Source: Rhizobium sp. CCGE531
GTDB lineage: Bacteria > Pseudomonadota > Alphaproteobacteria > Rhizobiales > Rhizobiaceae
Assembly (NCBI RefSeq): GCF_003627795.1
Contig: NZ_CP032684.1
Span: 1,217,001 to 1,281,000, forward strand
Length of the DNA: 64,000 nt
Reading direction: 5' to 3'
Below the pieces are notes generated by a model. The model had not been told where the DNA came from and made no database searches. It was given only the letters and a program-made list of their open reading frames with translations. The translations under genes were made by a program, and so were the position numbers. This document shows positions 1 through 9,042 of this stretch, in pieces. The first letter of the stretch is position 1. Every line of letters starts with the position of its first letter.

Positions 1-1358
1 GGCGTGCCGGCCTGATGATACCAAAGCGAAAACTGCGTGAGATCGCGGCCGCTGACATCCTCGAAGCACTTGACGAAATCTTCGATAGTGACGGCCTGAC
101 CGTCATGCCGATCGAAATAGAGATCCATACCCGTCTTGAACAGATCGCGGCCGAGCAGGGTTGCGATCATGCGCGTGACTTCGCTGCCCTTCTCATAGAC
201 GGTCGTCGTATAGAAATTGTTGATTTCACGGTATTTTGTCGGGCGAACCGGATGGGCGAGCGGCCCGCTGTCCTCAGGAAACTGTTCCGATTTCAGGTGC
301 CGGACCTCGGCGATGCGCTTGACGGGACGCGAGCGCTGGTCGGCGGAAAATTCGTGATCGCGATAGACAGTCAGGCCTTCCTTGAGGCAGAGCTGGAACC
401 AGTCGCGGCAGGTGATGCGATTGCCTGTCCAGTTGTGGAAATATTCGTGGGCGATGATGGCTTCGATGTTGGCATAATCGGCATCGGTCGCCGTTTCGGG
501 ATCGGCGAGCACGTATTTGTCGTTGAAGACGTTAAGGCCCTTGTTCTCCATCGCCCCCATGTTGAAGTCCGACACCGCGACGATCATGAAGATGTCGAGA
601 TCGTATTCGCGGCCGAATCGCTCCTCATCCCACTTCATCGAGCGTTTCAGCGCATCCATGGCGTAGGCGGCACGCGGCTCCTTGCCATGTTCGACATAGA
701 TCTTCAGCGCCACTTCGCGGCCGGACATGGTCGCGAACGTATCCTCGACGACGCCGAGGTCGCCGGCGACGAGCGCGAAGAGATAGCTCGGCTTCGGGTG
801 CGGATCGAACCAGGCGGCGAAATGCTTGCCTTCGCCATAGCCGGCGCCACCGAGGAAATTGCCGTTCGACAGCAAGAGCGGATTGGCTTGCCTGTCGGCG
901 ATGATGTTGACCGTAAAGGGCGCGAGAACGTCAGGCCGATCCGGGAAATAGGTGATGCGGCGGAAACCTTCGGCCTCGCACTGCGTGCAATAGATGCCGC
1001 CGGTGCGATAGAGGCCCATCAATTGCGTGTTGGCTTCCGGATTGATCACGGTCGTGATCGTCAGCTCGAAAGGCGTGCTCTCAGGCAGATCGCGAACGCT
1101 CAGGCTTTCCGGCGTGGCGTCATATTGTTCGGCGGGAAGTTCGTTCTGGTCGAGCAGCAGCCCGGACAGCACCAGCTCGTCGCCGTCGAGCACCAGGGGC
1201 GCCTTGGGATCGGTGCCTTCGCGACGATGGAAGATCAGCCGCGCTTCGACCTTCGTTTCGGTTGGATGTAGATCGAAGGTAAGGTCCACGCGTTCCAGAA
1301 CGAAGTCGGTGGGGCGGTAGTCTGCCAGATTGACGATCTGGCCGGTGTCTGTTCGCAT
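1..1358 (-). CDS. pepN: Aminopeptidase N (M1 family), N-terminal part; runs off the window
   Basis: Zinc metallo-aminopeptidase that removes N-terminal residues from peptides in the cytoplasm. About 452 codons are present; the family is usually near 880 residues, so the C-terminal half lies beyond base 1. The reverse strand encodes the substrate-binding motif GAMENKG followed by the zinc site HEYFHNW near residue 303, the spacing expected for PepN, then a downstream Glu in the LKEGLT helix. The ATG at 1358 has an AGGA ribosome site 7 bases upstream. A 418-codon open frame on the plus strand is only its antisense shadow. The gene stands alone here. Identification is firm. Confidence 0.95.
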   Translation of the reverse strand, partial: MRTDTGQIVNLADYRPTDFVLERVDLTFDLHPTETKVEARLIFHRREGTDPKAPLVLDGDELVLSGLLLDQNELPAEQYDATPESLSVRDLPESTPFELTITTVINPEANTQLMGLYRTGGIYCTQCEAEGFRRITYFPDRPDVLAPFTVNIIADRQANPLLLSNGNFLGGAGYGEGKHFAAWFDPHPKPSYLFALVAGDLGVVEDTFATMSGREVALKIYVEHGKEPRAAYAMDALKRSMKWDEERFGREYDLDIFMIVAVSDFNMGAMENKGLNVFNDKYVLADPETATDADYANIEAIIAHEYFHNWTGNRITCRDWFQLCLKEGLTVYRDHEFSADQRSRPVKRIAEVRHLKSEQFPEDSGPLAHPVRPTKYREINNFYTTTVYEKGSEVTRMIATLLGRDLFKTGMDLYFDRHDGQAVTIEDFVKCFEDVSGRDLTQFSLWYHQAGT

Positions 1359-1849
1359 GGTCTATCCTGATCAGGCTAAGCTATGGCGGGTGCAGTCCGA
1401 AGCCTCCCTCGGACTGAGGTGTCGCATCATTACATCGAAATCTGAACCAAAGTTAAAGTCATGTCACGACATCGATATGTTTTGTTATGGCACAGTAAGT
1501 ATTTACCCGACAGACTGTCTTCGTTTCAGGTTGAATGCAATTCCTGAATGGATATCGGATCGATCAGACGCCAATTTTCGCCCGCATTTGCAGACTGACA
1601 TTACAATTGCTACCATCGCGCTCGGATGGATCATCATGGCTCCACTACCAGCGAATGCAGACTGTTCGCGCGAGGAAACGATAATTTAAAGTAAATTATT
1701 TGTTTAACCTCTTGCGATATAAGAGCAGTTGCATAACTATAGCATGCTATTAAATTTCGGAATTATGATCGATTCCGGTGAATTCGTTCACAAAAATGAA
1801 ACATCCTCTTTTTGTCGCTGATTGAAATGGGCACCCCAAGGAGGCCCGA
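1359..1849. other. Intergenic region, 491 bp
   Basis: Divergent spacer between pepN and the double-HTH gene. The part from about 1680 to 1810 is distinctly AT-rich and probably holds the promoter of the downstream gene. I see no RNA gene, repeat or convincing short gene; the open frame at 1330-1689 has no good ribosome site. Confidence 0.6.
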
Positions 1850-2722
1850 TTGAGTTTTTCCATCGAGCAACTTGCTCGTCATCCCAAATTCGTCGCGTCA
1901 TTGCGCTTTCTTGCCGAGGCGTTGCGGAACCGTTACGACAATGGTCCGAGGATCGCGCGCATGCTCGCCTCGCATCAGCGTTGGCTTCTGACGCAGACGG
2001 CCTATGCGCTTCATCTCGAGTACGACCCCGTCGTTCCCGGGTCGGGGCTGACTGTCGTCGCGCTTCGCGATCTTATCACGCGTTATCGTATCGCCAGCCG
2101 CAATACGGTCTTGAGCTTCATCAAAGAGCTACTGACCTATCGTTTCCTCGAACTGGCTTCCGGCCCCGCCCGCCGTCCGCGCCGTTATGTGCCGACCGAG
2201 ATGAGCTTCACCGGGATGTTCGGTTGGTATCTCGCCAATCTGACCGCACTTGATCTGCTTGATGATGGCGAGCGGGCTGCGGCGCTTGCCGCCTCGCCGA
2301 CGCTGTTGGATCTCGCCCAGCCGCGCATGGCGCGCAATTGCGTGGAAATGGATATCTGGCGTGAGCCGCCCGAATGCATTGGCTTGTTTCTTTGGACGGA
2401 AGCCGGCGGCCTTGTCGTCGATCATATCATGTCGAAACTGGATCTCACCGGGGAGCTAGGAGACAGGATCGACATCGGTCGCGTTGACGCGCGGGCGCTG
2501 GCGGCGCACTTCATGATATCGCGAACCCATCTGCAGCGCCTCCTGCGCAAGTCCGCCGAGCGCGGGGACATCGGCTGGCATGACGAAGTCAAGAAGACGC
2601 ACATGTGGGTGTCGCGCAATTTTCTGGATCAATATTGCGGATGGCAGGCTGTGAAGCTGGCTGCGATCGACGAGGCTTTTGCTTGGGCGCGATCCGTCGC
2701 GGGACGCCCCGGTCAGAGCTGA
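1850..2722 (+). CDS. Putative DNA-binding protein with two helix-turn-helix regions
   Basis: I do not recognise a named family. The 290-residue protein has two regions that look like winged helices: around residues 65-110 (LRDLITRYRIASRNTVLSFI, followed by an Arg-rich wing RRPRRY) and around 216-245 (AAHFMISRTHLQRLLRKSAE). Between them lies a mostly helical stretch. No membrane segment or signal peptide is visible. The start is TTG, chosen because an ideal AAGGAG at 1838-1843 lies just upstream and no better start exists. It is monocistronic. A transcriptional regulator is an inference from the HTH-like segments only; an uncharacterised rhizobial protein is the safe label. Confidence 0.75.
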   Translation: MSFSIEQLARHPKFVASLRFLAEALRNRYDNGPRIARMLASHQRWLLTQTAYALHLEYDPVVPGSGLTVVALRDLITRYRIASRNTVLSFIKELLTYRFLELASGPARRPRRYVPTEMSFTGMFGWYLANLTALDLLDDGERAAALAASPTLLDLAQPRMARNCVEMDIWREPPECIGLFLWTEAGGLVVDHIMSKLDLTGELGDRIDIGRVDARALAAHFMISRTHLQRLLRKSAERGDIGWHDEVKKTHMWVSRNFLDQYCGWQAVKLAAIDEAFAWARSVAGRPGQS

Positions 2723-2910
2723 AGCATGTCGCGCGAAAGTGTGCAGCGGTTTTGCGATAACGACATGCGGAAAATCAAGAGCCTAAAGCGCGCGGAGCGT
2801 ATCTGAAAGATCGCCGCGCTTTAGGTGTAGCTATTGAGGAGGAAAGGCCGGGTCGCCGGCTTGGCCATCAAGCAGCGGCTGACGGGCGGCGCGAATCCAC
2901 CTTTGAAAAC

Positions 2911-3072
2911 TCAAAGGGGAATGCTTGCCGACGCCCGGATGGCGCCTGTCTCGCGGCATTCGCCCTTGCGGAAGTTGCGCGCACGTTCAAATTCCTCGGC
3001 AGCTCGCACTGCGGAGCCGATATGGCCAACCGAATCGAACAAGGCGATGAGCGAACGCAAACCCGAAGACAT
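2911..3072 (-). CDS. Possible small protein, 53 aa
   Basis: Reverse-strand frame starting MSSGLRSLIALFDSVG, with AGGA 8 bases before the ATG at 3072. The N-terminal half is an amphipathic helix followed by an Arg/Glu-rich tail, in the style of the many short DUF1127-like rhizobial proteins, but I cannot align it to a named family. A second candidate lies immediately upstream on the same strand. The support is the ribosome site and composition only. Confidence 0.35.
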   Translation of the reverse strand: MSSGLRSLIALFDSVGHIGSAVRAAEEFERARNFRKGECRETGAIRASASIPL

Positions 3073-3125
3073 GATGTAATTCCTGATAATCAAACGCTAC
3101 GCTGCGGCGCCATCGGCGCCTATGT

Positions 3126-3317
3126 TCAGCAGGTACGGAAATCCGCGAAGATTGCCGTCGGCCGGCTGACGCGAGCCGAAACGCCGGTACCCCGCGCAGT
3201 CATCTGCTCATTGGCAGCGATGCCGAGGTTGCGATGTCCATTTATCGCGCGCACGGGCTCGATGGCGCGGCGCAGGGTATCAAACCCGCAGTGAATAGGG
3301 CGAAAACGTGCAGTCAT
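3126..3317 (-). CDS. Possible small protein, 63 aa
   Basis: Reverse-strand frame beginning MTARFRPIHCGFDTLRRAIE. The ATG at 3317 has AAAGGAA 9 bases upstream and a second GGAGG further up. The protein is basic with no membrane segment. Two TGC-rich imperfect palindromes at 3358-3392 sit 40-75 bp upstream, where a promoter or operator would be, which modestly favours a real transcription unit, possibly with the 53-aa frame downstream. No family recognised. Confidence 0.35.
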   Translation of the reverse strand: MTARFRPIHCGFDTLRRAIEPVRAINGHRNLGIAANEQMTARGTGVSARVSRPTAIFADFRTC

Positions 3318-3357
3318 GGCCTTGGTTCCTTTCGATTCCTCCCAAGACACCAATCTA

Positions 3358-3392
3358 TATTGCAGCGCAACATTGATTTTGCAATGCACAAC
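3358..3392 (-). promoter_or_regulatory. Tandem TGC-N-GCA-type motifs upstream of a small ORF
   Basis: Read on the minus strand, GTTGTGCATTGCAAAA (3392-3377) and TGTTGCGCTGCAATA (3372-3358) are two imperfect palindromes of related design. They resemble the motif at 10504-10521 and 17286-17303. My recollection is that PhaR-type regulators of polyhydroxyalkanoate genes use TGC-rich sites of this sort, but the regulator here is not established. Confidence 0.3.
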
Positions 3393-3455
3393 GCGAGAAG
3401 ACTGCCATGCCGAAAACGCATGACTTATGTCATTTTTTGTTAATCGTGGTGGAAA

Positions 3456-4349
3456 TCAGCCTAATATTTCGGCGTTGATATAATTTTTGAAGGCCAGCAG
3501 GTCGTTCCAGGCCAGACGCTTGTTGATCGGCGCGGTCAGCAGTTCCTGCGGATGAAGACTGGCGATCGCCGGCACGGTCCGGCCGAGAATGCTTAATTCG
3601 CGCCACTGTCCGCGCAGTCCATGAATGGTTTCGCCCCCACCGAAGAAGTATCGGGCGGTAAAATTGCCGAGCAGCAACAAGGCTTTCGGCTCAGCGAGCG
3701 CAATCTGCCGTTCTATGAACGGACGGCATATCTCGATTTCGGGCGCGGATGGCGCGCGGTTGCCGGGCGGCCGCCACGGAATGACGTTGGCGAGCAGGAT
3801 CCCATCGCGTTGCAGGCCGATGGCGGCCAGCATCTTGTCCAACAAGAGGCCGGCGCGGCCGGAAAACGGTGCGCCTTCTCTGTCATCGTCGGCGCTCGGC
3901 ATCGGACCGATCACCATGATTCGGCCCTCCGCCGTACCGCTTGCGAAGATCGTCGAGCGGGCGCTGTTCTTGAGATTGCAGCCGTTGAAAGCTTCGATCG
4001 CGGTTTTCAATTCGCTGAGCGACCGTGCGCTTTCGGCGGCGAATCGGGCCTGCTCCACGGCCTGCTCGTCTGGAATTGCCGGCGCGCCGCGCGCTGGCGC
4101 AGTCGGTGAAATCGCCACCGCCGCCGGCTTTGCAGCCTGCCGACGATCAGGCTGCGCCTTCGCCACGGGTGGCGGCGCGTCGGCTCGTTGCTGAGGCGCT
4201 CTTGCCCCTTGCCGCGCGGCGCGCATGGCCTCGAACTCGGCAAACCGATCCACCGGCTGTTCCTCCAGCAGCCAATCGACGCCGGCATCCGCATGAAAAT
4301 GCAGAAGCGCGGCAAGCTCGGCGGGGGTGAGGTCGCTGGCGGAAATCAT
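3456..4349 (-). CDS. Uracil-DNA glycosylase family-4-like protein, divergent
   Basis: The C-terminal 190 residues match the uracil-DNA glycosylase family 4 fold used by rhizobia: FNGCNLKNSA, then a motif-1 region, PFSGRAGLLLDKML, NVIPWRPPGNR, the ICRPFIERQI helix, LLLLGN and a final HPQELLTAP. The N-terminal ~110 residues are Pro/Ala-rich linker, as in alphaproteobacterial members. Family motif 1 is normally GEAPG followed by acidic residues; here it is GPMPSADDD. The C-terminal HPS-type motif reads HPQ. Only one of the N-terminal cluster-type cysteines remains. It may thus be a specialised or weakly active paralogue. The gene is monocistronic and convergent to nothing nearby. Family membership is firm, activity is not. 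Confidence 0.85.
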   Translation of the reverse strand: MISASDLTPAELAALLHFHADAGVDWLLEEQPVDRFAEFEAMRAARQGARAPQQRADAPPPVAKAQPDRRQAAKPAAVAISPTAPARGAPAIPDEQAVEQARFAAESARSLSELKTAIEAFNGCNLKNSARSTIFASGTAEGRIMVIGPMPSADDDREGAPFSGRAGLLLDKMLAAIGLQRDGILLANVIPWRPPGNRAPSAPEIEICRPFIERQIALAEPKALLLLGNFTARYFFGGGETIHGLRGQWRELSILGRTVPAIASLHPQELLTAPINKRLAWNDLLAFKNYINAEILG

Positions 4350-4403
4350 CGCTGAACTTTAGCTAAAGCCGCGCAGGAACGAAAGAGCGGGACGGGTGCT
4401 ATG

Positions 4404-5693
4404 TCAGGCCGTCCACTGGGCGATATCGTCCCGCTCGCCGATCAGGGCAAGGCCGTGGGCGATCGACAGCAGTTCGCCGCCTGTCTCGATGCGCTCCTGG
4501 CCGAAACGCTCCGTAAAGATGCGCCGCACCGCCGGCACGAAAGACGTGCCGCCGGTAAGAAATACCTTGTCGACGGCGTCGGGCAATGTGTTCGTGGTCG
4601 TCAGCACGTCGTCCAGCGCGCCCTCGATGCGGGCAAGGTCGTCGGCAATCCAGCTCTCGAAATCAGCCCGGCGAACATGCTTGCGGCCGGCCTTGCCGAG
4701 CGGCGGAAAGTTGAATTCCGTTTCTTCCTCGCTCGAAAGAGCCATCTTCGTGGCCGATACGGCCTGATAGAGCGGATAGCCTTCGTCATGTTCGACGAGT
4801 TCGATGAAGGTCTCAAGCTTCTCCGGCTCAAGGCTGCTGCGCACGAGCGTCTTCAGGTCGGCATATTCGCGCGAGGTCTTGAAGATCGAAAGCTGGTTCC
4901 AGCGCCCGAAATTGGCGTAGTAGGAGGTGGGCACTTCCAGCAGCTTGTCGAAGCTCTTGAAGTAGCTGCCCTTGCCGATCGCCGGCGAGACGATGTTGTC
5001 GATCATCCTGAAATCAAAATGATCGCCGGCGATGCCGACGCCCGAGTGGCCGATGGGCGTGGCCGTTAGCTTTCCGGCCTGCGTTTCAAAGCGGATGAGC
5101 GAATAGTCGGTCGTGCCGCCGCCGAAATCCGCCACCAGCACGGTCGCATCCTTCTTCAGATGCTGGGCGAAGTAGAAGGCGGCTGCCACTGGTTCGTAGA
5201 CATAATGGACTTCCGGAAAGCCGAAGCGCGTCAGTGCCGCATTATAACGCTGCGTGGCAAGAGCGGCGTCCGGATTGGCGCCGGCGAAATGCACAGGGCG
5301 GCCGGTAACGATGCGGGAAATGTCGCCCGGCCAATTGTCTCCGGCATAGGCGCGCAGGCGCCGCACGAAAATCTCCATCAGGTCTTCGAAGCTGTGCCGC
5401 TTGGCGTAGATCAGCGTGCCCTGGAAGAGCGCGCTCGCCGCAAAGGTCTTGATCGACTGCAGGAAGCGACAGTCGCCGGGATTGTCGATGAATTGCCGGA
5501 TAGCCGCATGCCCGGCCTCGACCTTCAATGCTGCCGCGCCAAGCCCCGGATCCTTCATGAAGGAGAGCGCCGTGCGCATGCTGTCTGCCGTGCCTGCCGC
5601 GCTATGGAAGGCGACCGATTGCGTCGCGGCTCCATCGGCCTTTGCCAGAACCGTGTTCGTCGTGCCGAAGTCGAAACCAAGCGCCCGAGCCAT
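4404..5693 (-). CDS. yegD: Hsp70-family protein of the YegD type
   Basis: Actin-fold ATPase of the Hsp70 superfamily, 429 residues, lacking a substrate-binding domain. The N-terminus carries the phosphate-1 loop FDFGTTNTVLA, phosphate-2 is VADFGGGTTDYSL and the adenosine loop near the end is FLTGGTSFVPAVRRI. Length and domain limits fit YegD (about 450 residues) rather than DnaK. The ATG at 5693 is chosen over an upstream frame because AAAGGAG sits 7 bases before it. The cellular role of YegD is poorly known; a chaperone-like function is family inference. It stands between the glycosylase gene and the efflux operon as its own unit. Confidence 0.92.
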   Translation of the reverse strand: MARALGFDFGTTNTVLAKADGAATQSVAFHSAAGTADSMRTALSFMKDPGLGAAALKVEAGHAAIRQFIDNPGDCRFLQSIKTFAASALFQGTLIYAKRHSFEDLMEIFVRRLRAYAGDNWPGDISRIVTGRPVHFAGANPDAALATQRYNAALTRFGFPEVHYVYEPVAAAFYFAQHLKKDATVLVADFGGGTTDYSLIRFETQAGKLTATPIGHSGVGIAGDHFDFRMIDNIVSPAIGKGSYFKSFDKLLEVPTSYYANFGRWNQLSIFKTSREYADLKTLVRSSLEPEKLETFIELVEHDEGYPLYQAVSATKMALSSEEETEFNFPPLGKAGRKHVRRADFESWIADDLARIEGALDDVLTTTNTLPDAVDKVFLTGGTSFVPAVRRIFTERFGQERIETGGELLSIAHGLALIGERDDIAQWTA

Positions 5694-5895
5694 GCCCGCA
5701 CTCCTTTCCGTCGAAATTGTCTGGATTGGGGCCAAGCCCCGTGTGAGACGCAAGACGCGCCCTTGTCGCAAAGAGGGCGCGTCATGCCATGGCTGGACGT
5801 CAAGTTCAAGACGAGAGGGCGCTTTTATTTTCGCTGGTCGCAGTATCCATCGCGAGCGTTTCAGGGGCGAAGCGCTTCCGGTTCCTTGCAAAAGA

Positions 5896-5918
5896 AACGG
5901 GCGCTTTCGGCGCCCGTT
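5896..5918 (-). terminator. Rho-independent terminator of the efflux operon
   Basis: Perfect 9-bp stem AACGGGCGC / GCGCCCGTT with a 5-base loop, followed on the minus strand by a T-rich stretch (TTTCTTTT). It lies 5 bases after the stop codon of the RND permease gene. Confidence 0.8.
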
Positions 5919-5922
5919 GCTG

Positions 5923-8900
5923 TCACTCGGCGGCGATAGCCGCTGGCGGCTCCTTGCGGTGCGGATCCTTGTCCTTGCGCTTGCCCAGGCGGCCGAGGAA
6001 GTCGTTCAGGCGGTTCATCTCCAGGAAGATGACCGGCGTGATGAACAGCGTCAGGATCTGCGAGACCACCAGGCCGCCGACAACAGCGATGCCGAGCGGC
6101 TGACGCAGCTCGGAGCTTGCGCCGCCGCCGACCGCGATCGGCAGGGCGCCGAGCAGGGCGCAGAAGGTGGTCATCATGATCGGGCGGAAACGGCGAACGC
6201 AGGCTTCGTGGATCGCTTCCGCCGGCGACATGCCGGCACTCGATCGCAGCGTTTCAAGCGCCACGTCGATCATCATGATCGCGTTCTTCTTGACGATGCC
6301 GATCAGCATCAGGAGGCCGATCAGCGCGATGATCGACAGGTCGAAACCGAAGACCTTCAGCGCAAGCAGCGCACCGAGAGCGGCAGCCGGTAGACCGGAG
6401 AGAATGGTCAGCGGATGGATGAAGCTCTCGTAGAGAACGCCGAGGACCACGTAGATCGTGAGGACGGCGGCCAGGATCAGATACGGCGTGCTGCCCTGCG
6501 ACTGCTGGAAGATCTGGGCAGTGCCGCCATAGGATGTAAAGACATCCGCCGGCACGTTCAGATCCTTCTTGATCTGCTCGATCTGTGCCGTGGCGTCGCC
6601 GAGCGCTTCGCCGGCCGGCAGGTTGAAGGATACGGTGGTCGAGACGAGCTGGCCAGTCTGGTTGATGGTGACGGGGCCTGTCGTGCGCTCGACATGGGCG
6701 AAGTTCGACAGCGGAACGAGCGCGCCGCTCGCAGACGCGATCTGGATTTCCTGAAGCTTCTGGTCGTCCCAGGGCTTGCTCGTGTCGAACTCGACGATGA
6801 CGTCATAGCTGTCGCCGGTCGACTGGATCTGCGCGGCGACGTAACCGCCGAAGCCTTCTTGCAGCGACGTGCGCAACTGGTTGTTGTTGATCCCGTATTG
6901 TGCTGCCTTTTCGGTATCGACGACGATGTTGGCCTGCAGGGCGTTGTTCTGCTCATCCGAGGCAATATCCGTGAAGCGCGGATCGCGGCGCATCGCGTCG
7001 AGCATCTTGTTGGCCCAGAGATTAGTCTGCTCGGCGCTCAGCGCCTGGATGACGAGCTGATACTGGCTGGCCGTCTGGCGGCCGCCGAAGCGCAGGCTCT
7101 GCTGCGGGGTGATGTAGGCTTTCAGGCCGGCGATCTTACTGATGCTGGCGCGCAGCTCCCGCAGGGTTTTGTCCAGCGGCTCGCGCTGGTCTCTCGCCTT
7201 CAGCTCGACATACATGGTGCCGTTGTTCAGCGGCTGGCGCGCATTGCCGCCGACGATGGACATGACGTGGGCAACGGCCGGGTTTTGTTTCACGAGCGCG
7301 GCGGCCTGGTTCTGCAGGTCCTGCATTGCCGGATAGGAAATATCCTGCCGGGCCTGCGTGGAGACCGTCAGGCGGCCGATATCTTCCGTCGGAAAGAAGC
7401 TCGCGGGCAGGACCATGAAGAGGTATACCGAAAGCGCCACCGAGCCGAGGAAGCTCAGGAGCACCGTGCCGCGATGGCGCAGACACCAGGCAACGCCTCG
7501 GTCGTAGCCGCGCTGGGTCCAGTCGAAGCCCATGTTGAAGAGCCGCACCGGATAGGGCGGCTCGCCATGGCCCGCCGACAGACGGGAGCTGAGCATGGGC
7601 GTGACGGTGAGCGAAACGATGGCCGAAGACACGATGGCGATGGCGACGACCATGCCGAATTCGTTGAAGATGCGGCCGACGACGCCGCCCATCAAGAGGA
7701 TCGGGATGAACACCGCGATCAGCGAGATCGACATCGAGATGATGGTGTAGCTGACTTCAGCCGACCCCTTCAGCGCCGCCTCGAGCACCGGCATGCCCTC
7801 TTCGACATGGCGCAATATGTTCTCGAGCATGACGATGGCGTCGTCCACCACGAGGCCGACCGCAAGCGTCAGGCCTAGCAGCGAGATATTGTCGATACTG
7901 TATCCTAGCACATACATCATGCCGAATGTCGCAATCAGCGACAGAGGCACGGCAAGGCCTGGGATGATCGTCGCCGTGACGTGACCGGTGAAGAGATAGA
8001 TCACCAGCACGACAAGGCCGATCGTCAGCAGCAGCGTGAATTTGACGTCGGAAATCGCATCGCGGATCGGCTGCGCCGCATCGTTCATGACGGTCGTCTT
8101 CACCGATGCCGGTATTTCCGCATGCAATTGCGGCAGCTTGGCGTTGATGGCATCGACCACGTCGACCGTATTGGCATCCGGCTGGCGCTGGATGGCGAGA
8201 ATGATCGCGCGCTTGCCGTCATACCAGGAGCCGGTATTGGTGTTCTCCACGCTGTCCTGCACGTCGGCGACATCGCCGAGATGGATCGGCGCGCCTTTTG
8301 GATTCGCGATGACAAGCGAACGGAATTCCTCGGCATTGGTGCGCTGGGTATCGGAATTGATGGTCATGCTCTGCGAATTGTTCCGCAGAGTACCGACCGG
8401 GACCTGGCTATTGGCGTTAACGAGCGCACTATTGACGGTGTCGATGCCTATGCTGCGGTTCTGCAGCTTGGCGGGATCGACTTCGACGCGTACGGCATAA
8501 GTCTGGGCGCCGAAAACAGTCACTTCCGCCACGCCGGGAAGTGTCGAAAGTGACGGCGAGATGATGTCTTCGGCGATCTCGTCGAGCTTGCTGCGCGGCA
8601 TCGTATCGCTCTGCACGGCCAGCAGCATGATCGGTGCGTCCGCGGGGTTGGTCTTGCGGTAGCTCGGTGGCGTCGTCAGGTTATCAGGCAGTTGTCGGGT
8701 CGCGTGCGAGATTGCCGCCTGAACGTCGGCGGCGGCGGCATCGATATCGCGGCTGAGGTCGAATTGCAGCACGATACTGGTGTTGCCGAGCGAGTTGGTC
8801 GACGAAATCTCGCTGATGCCGGGGATCGTCTCGAACTGCTTGATCAGCGGCGTCGAAACCGACGTCGCCATGGTCTGCGGCGAGGCGCCATTCAACTGTG

Positions 8901-9042
8901 CGGTGACGTTGATGGTCGGGAAGTCGACTTGCGGCAGTGCGGCCACGGGAACAAGCTGGTATCCCGCCAGGCCAGCCATGATCACACCTAGGGCCAGAAG
9001 CGTCGTCGCGACCGGCCGTCGGATACAGAAGGCGGGAATCAT
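5923..9042 (-). CDS. RND multidrug efflux permease (HAE1 family, MdtB/MdtC-like)
   Basis: Inner-membrane proton-driven pump of the AcrB superfamily, 1039 residues, the usual length. It starts with the typical FCIRRPVATTLLALG helix, continues with the porter-domain segment VAALPQVDFPTINV, and carries the proton-relay pair in LAVGLVVDDAIVMLEN near residue 400. Four to six helices follow in each half. HAE1 pumps work with a periplasmic adaptor and an outer-membrane channel; the adaptor gene overlaps its start by 4 bp (ATGA-type), while no TolC-like gene is in the window. Sequence style is closest to MdtB/MdtC, but only one permease is present, so substrates cannot be named. Confidence 0.95.
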   Translation of the reverse strand: MIPAFCIRRPVATTLLALGVIMAGLAGYQLVPVAALPQVDFPTINVTAQLNGASPQTMATSVSTPLIKQFETIPGISEISSTNSLGNTSIVLQFDLSRDIDAAAADVQAAISHATRQLPDNLTTPPSYRKTNPADAPIMLLAVQSDTMPRSKLDEIAEDIISPSLSTLPGVAEVTVFGAQTYAVRVEVDPAKLQNRSIGIDTVNSALVNANSQVPVGTLRNNSQSMTINSDTQRTNAEEFRSLVIANPKGAPIHLGDVADVQDSVENTNTGSWYDGKRAIILAIQRQPDANTVDVVDAINAKLPQLHAEIPASVKTTVMNDAAQPIRDAISDVKFTLLLTIGLVVLVIYLFTGHVTATIIPGLAVPLSLIATFGMMYVLGYSIDNISLLGLTLAVGLVVDDAIVMLENILRHVEEGMPVLEAALKGSAEVSYTIISMSISLIAVFIPILLMGGVVGRIFNEFGMVVAIAIVSSAIVSLTVTPMLSSRLSAGHGEPPYPVRLFNMGFDWTQRGYDRGVAWCLRHRGTVLLSFLGSVALSVYLFMVLPASFFPTEDIGRLTVSTQARQDISYPAMQDLQNQAAALVKQNPAVAHVMSIVGGNARQPLNNGTMYVELKARDQREPLDKTLRELRASISKIAGLKAYITPQQSLRFGGRQTASQYQLVIQALSAEQTNLWANKMLDAMRRDPRFTDIASDEQNNALQANIVVDTEKAAQYGINNNQLRTSLQEGFGGYVAAQIQSTGDSYDVIVEFDTSKPWDDQKLQEIQIASASGALVPLSNFAHVERTTGPVTINQTGQLVSTTVSFNLPAGEALGDATAQIEQIKKDLNVPADVFTSYGGTAQIFQQSQGSTPYLILAAVLTIYVVLGVLYESFIHPLTILSGLPAAALGALLALKVFGFDLSIIALIGLLMLIGIVKKNAIMMIDVALETLRSSAGMSPAEAIHEACVRRFRPIMMTTFCALLGALPIAVGGGASSELRQPLGIAVVGGLVVSQILTLFITPVIFLEMNRLNDFLGRLGKRKDKDPHRKEPPAAIAAE

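Noticed and set aside
15..1271. 418-codon plus-strand frame at the window start
   Set aside because: Antisense to pepN, whose zinc and GAMEN motifs are intact.
6415..7878. 487-codon plus-strand frame
   Set aside because: Antisense to the RND permease, which has full-length family motifs; no ribosome site and shadow-like composition.
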